64,000 bases of DNA from Siphonodentalium dalli (lineage: Eukaryota > Mollusca > Scaphopoda > Gadilida > Siphonodentaliidae), in the NCBI GenBank assembly GCA_032622095.1, contig CP136066.1:171380664-171444663 (forward strand), given 5' to 3'. Each line of letters starts with the position of its first letter. Position 1 is the stretch's first letter. The position numbers and the translations under genes are program-made. Below the pieces are notes generated by a model, which worked only from the letters and a program-made list of their open reading frames with translations, was not told the DNA's origin and did not search any database. This document shows, piece after piece, positions 57,073 through 64,000 of this stretch.

Positions 57073-57659
57073 AAACCAACGACAAAGTCACGACATTCAG
57101 ATTTGTAAGCCGTTCCATGTGTTGTTTGTGTGGCATTATATAATAAATGTAGTAAATTGGATTAACACAGAAATCAGATGCAATTTATGTTTGGAATAAT
57201 CTATTTTGAACTTCGAATAATACACAATGAAGACGAATAAAACACAACTCAAATTACATTCCTGAAATTTGTTCATTTTCCATATACTTTTCAATTTGTC
57301 GGGTCTAATTGTGTTTTAGCGTCTCTGTAGGCCTATATGTGATGTCCCCAGGGTTGTGAATTTCATTTGGAAGGGAAGAAGCACATAATTAATCATAGAT
57401 GTACAAACACCAAACTTAATATGTATACATAACGCGCAATTCCCAAATTATTTTGTGTGATGTGATAATAAGATTCATTTTGCTCGCCAAAATTGTGTAT
57501 GTTCCTTTCGTGTGACTATATATCGATTAAATCATTCAATTTTCACTTGCTTGAAGATCGGTGCTGAACACCCACTCTTTGGTGATACTGTTTCCCACCG
57601 AGGCGCAACCTACGTTTTATGGGAGGAGTGAACATGCGCAGACGAAAAAAACATAAAAA
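57073..57659. other. No gene seen
   Basis: AT-rich, no recognised motif. Confidence 0.35.
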
Positions 57660-57704
57660 ACCATACTTATTTTACAACCATACTTATATTTTAGAACACC
57701 GGTC
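57660..57704. repeat. 45-bp repeat, inverted relative to 48439-48483
   Basis: Perfect 45-bp match to the reverse complement of 48439-48483; contains accatacttattttacaa. Confidence 0.9.
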
Positions 57705-58061
57705 CTGATTCTGGCCGATGCGCCATGTAAAATGTCTGAAAGAAACAAGTCATATTTGTTGAATAATAGACATGATACAGGTGAGATACATTGATTCTGC
57801 CAACGGCATACGTTTCTTCAAATATAGAGGCGCCAGTTGCTGTAAAAACATCGCAGTTTAATGGTAAATTGGATGAAAAAATAGACTTTAACCTATTTTA
57901 TTTATCGACAATGACGACATGACCAAATTTCGACCCAAGTGCTTGATGCACACCTGGTACTTCTATACAAGGTAAGTGGTCTAATTACTTCAAAATCCAA
58001 AATATCACTCAATTATCACTGTTTAGAAGGCCTGTGACTAAAGGCGGTATTGCCAAATTAA

Positions 58062-58889
58062 AAACAAAAAACAACACCTAGCCAAACAACATTGAACTTT
58101 GGTCCTGACCCCAAAAAACAAGTCAATAGTAGCTCAGCCATTGAGAAAAGTTTGGAGTTGATAAATAAGAAACTGGATATGCTTGTGACAACAGAACAAT
58201 TAGATAATAGACTTAAGCCGTTGGTGAAAGTGGATGACTTGAACACAATTCTGGAAAAGATGAGAGGTGACTATGACAAAAAAATAGTAGATGTGAGGGA
58301 TGAATTTGCAAGCAACATTTACAAATTAGAAAAATCAATGGACTCATTAAAGCAAGAAGTGAAACAGCTAAACGATGATTCAGATGATAAAAGTGATGAG
58401 ATAGTAAAACTCAAAGAAGTGAACAGAAAGCTAAATGATAACATCAATAATCTAGAGCAACAGACAAGGAAGGAGAGTGTGAGAATATTCGGGATAGATG
58501 GTGACAGTAAGAATGAAACTCGGCTGGAATGCGAACAGAAAGTTGTAAGAATGTGCAATGATAAGTTAAGTATGAAAATATCATTGTCAGATATCAGTAT
58601 TGCACATAGACTGGGTCACTATACTGACAATCAAGATCAGCCTAGACCTATGATATGCAAATTTGTATCGAGAAGAACAAAGAATGAAGTGATTGGTGCA
58701 AGAAAGGTGCTGAAGGGGCAAAAGACTGTCATAAAAGATGACCTCACCCAAATAAACAATATCTTGTTGAAAACAGCAAAAGAAACACAAGGGGTTAAAG
58801 ATTCGTGGACAATGAATGGTAAAATATTCATAAAATATACTGATGATAACAAGAGAAACAAAGTTATTAAATGTTTGAGAGACATATAA
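58062..58889 (+). CDS. LINE ORF1-like RNA-binding protein (orphan)
   Basis: Open from just after a stop at 58059 to 58889. The frame has no early ATG: a TTG lies at 58092 and the first in-frame ATG is about 85 bases later, so the true start is missing or spliced. Residues about 15-125 (from the TTG) are Lys/Glu/Leu-rich with heptad character, a likely coiled coil for trimerisation. The region from RKESVRIFGIDGD (about 126-138) through ISIAHRLG and RPMICKFVSRRTKNEVI to NGKIFIKYT has the RRM-plus-C-terminal-domain layout of L1-type ORF1p, which packages LINE RNA. No ORF2 follows; satellite DNA begins soon after. Similar ORF1s occur in L1/Tx1-like elements. Confidence 0.75.
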   Translation, partial: KQKTTPSQTTLNFGPDPKKQVNSSSAIEKSLELINKKLDMLVTTEQLDNRLKPLVKVDDLNTILEKMRGDYDKKIVDVRDEFASNIYKLEKSMDSLKQEVKQLNDDSDDKSDEIVKLKEVNRKLNDNINNLEQQTRKESVRIFGIDGDSKNETRLECEQKVVRMCNDKLSMKISLSDISIAHRLGHYTDNQDQPRPMICKFVSRRTKNEVIGARKVLKGQKTVIKDDLTQINNILLKTAKETQGVKDSWTMNGKIFIKYTDDNKRNKVIKCLRDI

Positions 58890-59035
58890 TTAAACATTCC
58901 CATAATGTGCAGATTGGAAATGTTTGTCTATTGTTTGATCATCAGCCATGTCCACTAAATTGTAGTGAATATTATCAGTCCACTATGTCCATTAGTATAT
59001 GGTATACATGTGTGTTTAAAGTCCTTTGAAAAAGT

Positions 59036-59162
59036 CAGTCCATATATGTGTATATGTATGATGTGTATATGTATGTATATGCATATGGGTATATATGTAT
59101 GTATATGTATATGTATGTATATATATATGTGTATGTTGTGTGTATATATATGCATGTATATA
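59036..59162. repeat. (TATG)n-rich microsatellite
   Basis: Imperfect tatgtatatg run. Overlapping open frames on both strands are low-complexity artefacts. Confidence 0.92.
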
Positions 59163-62100
59163 TTGTTGACACAGAGGCATATTGCATAATGGGTGTAACT
59201 CTAATTGAAATACATTGTTGACCCCATCCCATAAATGATTAAATTACAAATATATACATTGGTTGACAAAATGAAGTCCTACCTAGTCATGATATATCGT
59301 GATGGATAGAATTGATGTGCATTCCTATCCCACACTTAAATGAATAAATTGAGTGGGTGTATCTGTAATTGGATTATATTGTTGACCCCATCCCATAAAT
59401 GAATAAATTACAAATATATACATTGGTTGACAAAACGAAGACCTAACTAGTCATGGTATATCGTGATGGATAGAATTGATAAGCATTCTTATCCCACACT
59501 TAAATGAATAAATTATAAATGTACAATTATTGTTATTACAACTGTGTCCTACAGTCAAGATGCCACAGTGGTTGTAATTTTAATGCATTTGCTGGTCCAC
59601 CCTTAGATTGATGCATTACAAATCATTGCTAATCCCACCCCTGCATGACTAAATAATAAATAATATAGTCACTGCTCATACAGCTAAGTCCAAAATGATA
59701 TATCAGAATGGACCAAATTAAATTCATTGCTGAATTGCACAACTAAATTAGAAATAATATACCCATTAATAACACAGTCAATGCTTGCCCATTCATTATG
59801 TCATGTGTTTAACTGGAATACACTGAATAAATCAAAATATATACTTTGGGTGGACAAAAAGTCCAATTAAGTCATGATATATCATAATGGACAGAACTGA
59901 ACTACATTGAATGCATACATTGTATATGTACAATTATTGTTCTTATTATCACAACACATGTGTCCTATCCAGTTATGATGTCACGATGGAAGTAATTGGA
60001 GTGCATTTGTCGCCCTCACCCCTGAATGAATACATTGAACATCATTGTTTACCCCACCCCTGCATGACTCAATTATAAAACATCTTTTTACTGCTCATAG
60101 AGCTAAGTTCTAAGTGATGTATCAGAATGGATGAAATTAAATTCATTGCTGCCTTGCACAATTAATTTATGAATTATATATTTATTGCTGACATAACCAT
60201 GCCAACCCAGTCATGATAGTCGATTGGTGTAACTGGAATGCATTGTTGACTTGACCCCTTAAATGAATAAGCCGAAAATATATAACTATTGTTGACACAA
60301 CTAAGTCCTAAGCAGTCATGATATATCATACTGGATGAAATTGAAACTCGTGGTGACCCCACCCTTGAATGGGTGGAATTAAAATGAAATGTTAACCCAC
60401 ACCCTTAATGGAATGGAACTGAATTGCATTATTGACCCATCCTTAAATGAATAATTAAAATATTTTCATTTATTGTTGACAGACCTAAGTTACACCCAGT
60501 CAATAAATATCATTATGGATGAAATTTGAATATATTATGACCCAACCCACTCAAATTTCATGGATAAGTTATAACAATAGTATATATTTGGCACTCTTTA
60601 TTTCTACCAAATCATTATCTATAATTATATGAATGGATGGAATTAAATTCATTGTTGATCCCACCTGTTGCATGACTAATTATACATATTTTACTGTTGA
60701 CAAAGCCAAGTCCTATAGAGGCATATGACATAATGGATGTAATTATTATTGAAATGCATTTTTGACCCTACCCCTGAAATGATTGAACTAAAAATATATA
60801 CTTTGGGTGGAACTGGAATGAAATGTTAACCCCACCCTTAAATGAATGGAGCTGAAAAGCATTCTTGTCCCATCACTAAATGAATAATTTATAAACTGTC
60901 ACTTATTATTGACAGACATAAGTCCCACCTAGTCCTTATATACCATGATGGATGGAATTGGATTATACTATGACCTAACCCACTCAAGTCTCATGAATAA
61001 TTTATAACAATAATATATGTTTAGCACTCTTGAGTTCTATCAAGTCATTATATCTAATTATATGAATGGATGGAATAAAATTCATTGTTGATCAAATAGT
61101 TATAATTAATATTTTGTTGTTGATACAGCTTAGTCGTACAGGGGCACGTAACATATTGGATGTAAGTGAATGCATTTTTGACCCCACCCCTGAAATGAAT
61201 TAAAAATATATACTTTGGTTGACAGAGCCAAGTCCTACTAAGTCATGATATATCATAAGGGATAGAATTGATATGCATTCTTACACCACCCTTAAATGAA
61301 TAAATAACAGATGTATAATTATTGATGTCACAAATGGATGAAACTAAATTCATTGCTGAAGTGAACAATTAAATTAGAAATAATATATTTATTGATAACA
61401 GCCAATGCCTACCCGTTCATTATGGCATGGATGCAACTGAAATACATTGAATAAATTAAAATACACTTTTGGTTGACAAAACTAAGTCATTCCAAGTCAT
61501 GATGTATCATAATTGATAGAATTGAAATACATTCTTACCCCACCATTAAATGGATACATAACCAATGTACAAGTATTATTGTTGTTGTTGTTACAACACT
61601 TATGTCCTATCAAGTTATGATGTCACAATGGATGCAATTGGAATGCACTTGTTGGTCCCACCCTTAAATTAATACATTGAAAATCATTGTGTTGACCACA
61701 CACCTACATGACTAAATTATAAATAATATATTTACTGCCCATGCAGCTAAGCCCTAAGTGATATATCAGAATGGATGAAATTAAATTCATTGCTGACTTG
61801 CACAACTAAATTAGAAATGATATATTTGTTTTCCTACCCAGTTGTGATGTCATAATGTAGAGGGAATACACTTAGCTGGCCCCTACCCCTAAAATAATAA
61901 ACTGAATTTCATAGTTTGCCCCCACCCTTAAAATAATAAATTGAACTTCATAGTTGACACCACCCAGCATGACTAAATTATAAATAATTTATTTATTGCT
62001 GATACAGCTAAGTACTAAGTGATATAAATGGAAATTCATGTTTGAAACCCACCCTTAAAAGAAATGGAAATTAATTGTTGACCCACCCCTACATGGAACC

Positions 62101-63770
62101 CACTTCTGCATGACCAAATTATAAATAATATACTTATTGCTGAACAGCTAAGTCCTAAGTTATTTATCTAAAAGGTTTAAGTTAAATTCCCTATTGACAT
62201 GCATGACTAAATTATAAATAATATACTTATTGCTGAACAGGTAAGTCCTAAGTGATATATCAGAAAGGTTTAAATTAAACTCCCTGTTGACATGCATGAC
62301 TAAATTATAAATGAAAAAATATTGACATGTCATAATACAAAATGAAAAATATATATCTATTGTTGACAGAACTAAGTCATACCCAGTCATGATATAAAAT
62401 AACAAATGAAATTGAAATGCATTTCTTTACCCCCACCCTTAAAGGAATAATTAAAAAAGTTACTATTGTTGACAAAACTAAGTTCTACCTATTCACTACA
62501 TGTCATGATGAATGGAATTATATTGAATTTATTACCCATGCATGGAATCCACTCCTGCATGACTGAATTATAAATAATAAACTTATTGCTGAACAGGTAA
62601 GTCCTAAGTGATATATCAGAATGTCACAAATATGTCCCACCATGATATGTCACAATATATGTAATTGAAACACACTGTTCCCCATTAAAAGAATAAATGG
62701 AAATTCATTTTTGACACCCACCCTTAAAATAAATGGAAATTCATTGTTGACCCCACCCCTACATGGAACCCACTTCTGCATGACCAAATTATAAATAATA
62801 TACTTATTGCTGAACAGCTAAGTCCTAAGTGATTCATCAAAAAGGTTTAAGTTAAATTCCCTGTTGACATGCATGACTAAATTATAAATAATATACTTAT
62901 TGCTGAAGAGGTAAGTTCTAAGTGATATATCAGAATGTCACAACTATGTCCCACCATGATATGTCACAACATATGTAATTGAAACACACTGTTCCCCATT
63001 AAAAGAATAAATGGAAATTCATTTTTTGACACCCACCCTTAAAAGAAATGGAAATTCATTGTTGACCCCACCCCTACATGGAACCCACTTCTGCATGACA
63101 AAAGTATAAATAATATACTTATTGCTGAACAGCTAAGTCCTAAGTGATCCATCAAAAAGGTTTAAGTTAAATTCCCTGTTGACATGCATGACTAAATTAT
63201 AAATATATACTTATTGCTGAAGAGGTAAGTCCTAAGTGTTATATCAGAAAGGATTAAATTAAACTCCATGATGACATGCATGACTAAATTATAGATGAAA
63301 AAATCTTGCTGACACAGCAAATTCCTACCTAATTTTGACATGTCATAATGCACAATGAAAAATATATATTTATTGTTGACAGAACTATGTCATACCCAGT
63401 CATGTTATAACATAACAAATGAAATTGAAATGCATTTTTTACCCCACCGTTAAAGGAATACTGTTCTGCCAAGTCATTATATAACTATTATATTGTCAAA
63501 TGCATTGCATTGTCAAATGGTCAAGTCACAATGGATCTAACTAGAATGTATTCTTGACCGCACCCCTCAAATGACAATTATAACTAAGTTCTACCCAGTC
63601 ATGATATATCACGATGGAAGGAATTGACACAACATAGTCCTATCCAGTCATTATGTACCGTATCGTAATGGATGGAATTCAAATACATTTTTGACCCCCT
63701 ACCCTTAAATGGATGGAATTGATATACATTGTTGATCACCAACCTTAAATGAATAATATAGACATATTGT
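59163..63770. repeat. 4.6-kb decayed satellite, basic unit about 110 bp
   Basis: Dozens of diverged units share the order: attgttgaccccaccc, aaatgaataaatta, aatatatac, ttgttgacaaaactaagtcc, cagtcatgatatatcat, aatggatgaaattg. Late in the block, higher-order copies appear: ctacatggaacccacttctg near 62089, 62759 and 63073, with the last two about 313 bp apart. No open frame of note. Confidence 0.88.
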
Positions 63771-63775
63771 ATTGT

Positions 63776-63842
63776 ATGCGTATATGTATGTGTATATGTA
63801 TGTATATGTATGTGTGTATGTGTATGTATGTATATGTATATG

Positions 63843-63915
<73 letters not shown>

Positions 63916-63932
63916 GTATGTATATATGTATG
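63776..63932. repeat. (TG/TA)n microsatellite with long (TA)n core
   Basis: A gtatatgtatg run flanks an uninterrupted TA stretch of roughly 60 bp (about 63848-63908). The frame across it is an artefact. Confidence 0.95.
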
Positions 63933-64000
63933 TATATGTTATTTGTTTATTATATGTTTAGTATATATAATATTATTGTTATTGACACATGTAAGGACTT

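Noticed and set aside
56835-57143. Frames with SVRLSVRLSVR and TDRQTDRQTD repeats
   Set aside because: Both are translations of the GACA/GACG microsatellite within a dispersed repeat.
58955-59232. Overlapping 65-74-codon frames on both strands rich in Ile, His, Tyr
   Set aside because: They read the (TATG)n run in different frames; low complexity.
63749-63961. 70-codon Tyr/Ile/Met-rich open frame
   Set aside because: It is the translation of the (TA/TG)n microsatellite.

Overview
The window looks like repeat-dense, AT-rich animal DNA, most likely from a mollusc and probably a bivalve. The reasons are non-LTR retrotransposons of L1/Tx1 and other LINE types, abundant hAT, TTAA-type and foldback MITEs, several satellite families, and a Mab-21/cGAS-like gene with a broken duplicate. 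The species assignment is inference; nothing here is diagnostic. No bacterial-style operons, CRISPR arrays or rRNA genes were seen, and no intact tRNA gene.

The only convincing intact host-type gene is a single-exon minus-strand gene at 29844-31820. It encodes a 658-residue Mab-21-domain nucleotidyltransferase of the cGAS-like receptor (cGLR) type, with the GS motif and three candidate metal-binding aspartates in place, plus a C-terminal half I cannot assign. A second copy in the same orientation lies about 14 kb away (43391-45222). It has lost the nucleotidyltransferase half and is frameshifted by a 115-bp tandem duplication.

Layout from left to right: a foldback hairpin and a 'tccgtccgtc'-type repeat (0.7-1.8 kb); a decayed but nearly full-length L1/Tx1-like LINE ORF2 (2.0-6.2 kb) abutting a 60-bp minisatellite (6.25-6.6 kb); a degenerate LINE RT with its 3' region (7.0-9.2 kb); foldback MITEs (11.2-11.6, 13.1, 15.5 kb); a TTAA-flanked MITE (14.6-15.1 kb); and a hAT element with perfect TIRs and TSD (15.8-17.2 kb). 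From 17.7 to 23.1 kb there is a nested nest: a 47-bp satellite split by a 4.8-kb TIR element, itself invaded by a piggyBac-like element in a TTAA site. Next come a GGGTACCC-rich foldback (25.1-25.6 kb), another TTAA MITE (26.4-26.9 kb), a minus-strand LINE RT pseudogene (27.5-28.9 kb), and the cGLR gene. After that is a second copy of the LINE 3' region, interrupted by a 5'-truncated LINE with a 12-bp TSD (33.3-35.5 kb), then mosaics of dispersed repeats (35.5-43 kb) and the cGLR pseudogene. The right third holds a 390-bp hAT MITE (48.8 kb), an RT fragment (49.6-50.1 kb), a palindromic minisatellite (51 kb), a 195-bp satellite (51.5-53.7 kb), two back-to-back TTAA MITEs (54.4-55.4 kb), an orphan LINE ORF1 (58.1-58.9 kb) and a decayed ~110-bp satellite block with (TA)n to the end.

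Functionally there is no operon-like co-operation. The region reads as an innate-immunity-type gene duplicate pair in a landscape built by successive transposon insertions, several of which can be ordered because the empty site is still legible. All family names rest on motifs and terminal structures seen by eye; no database search was run.
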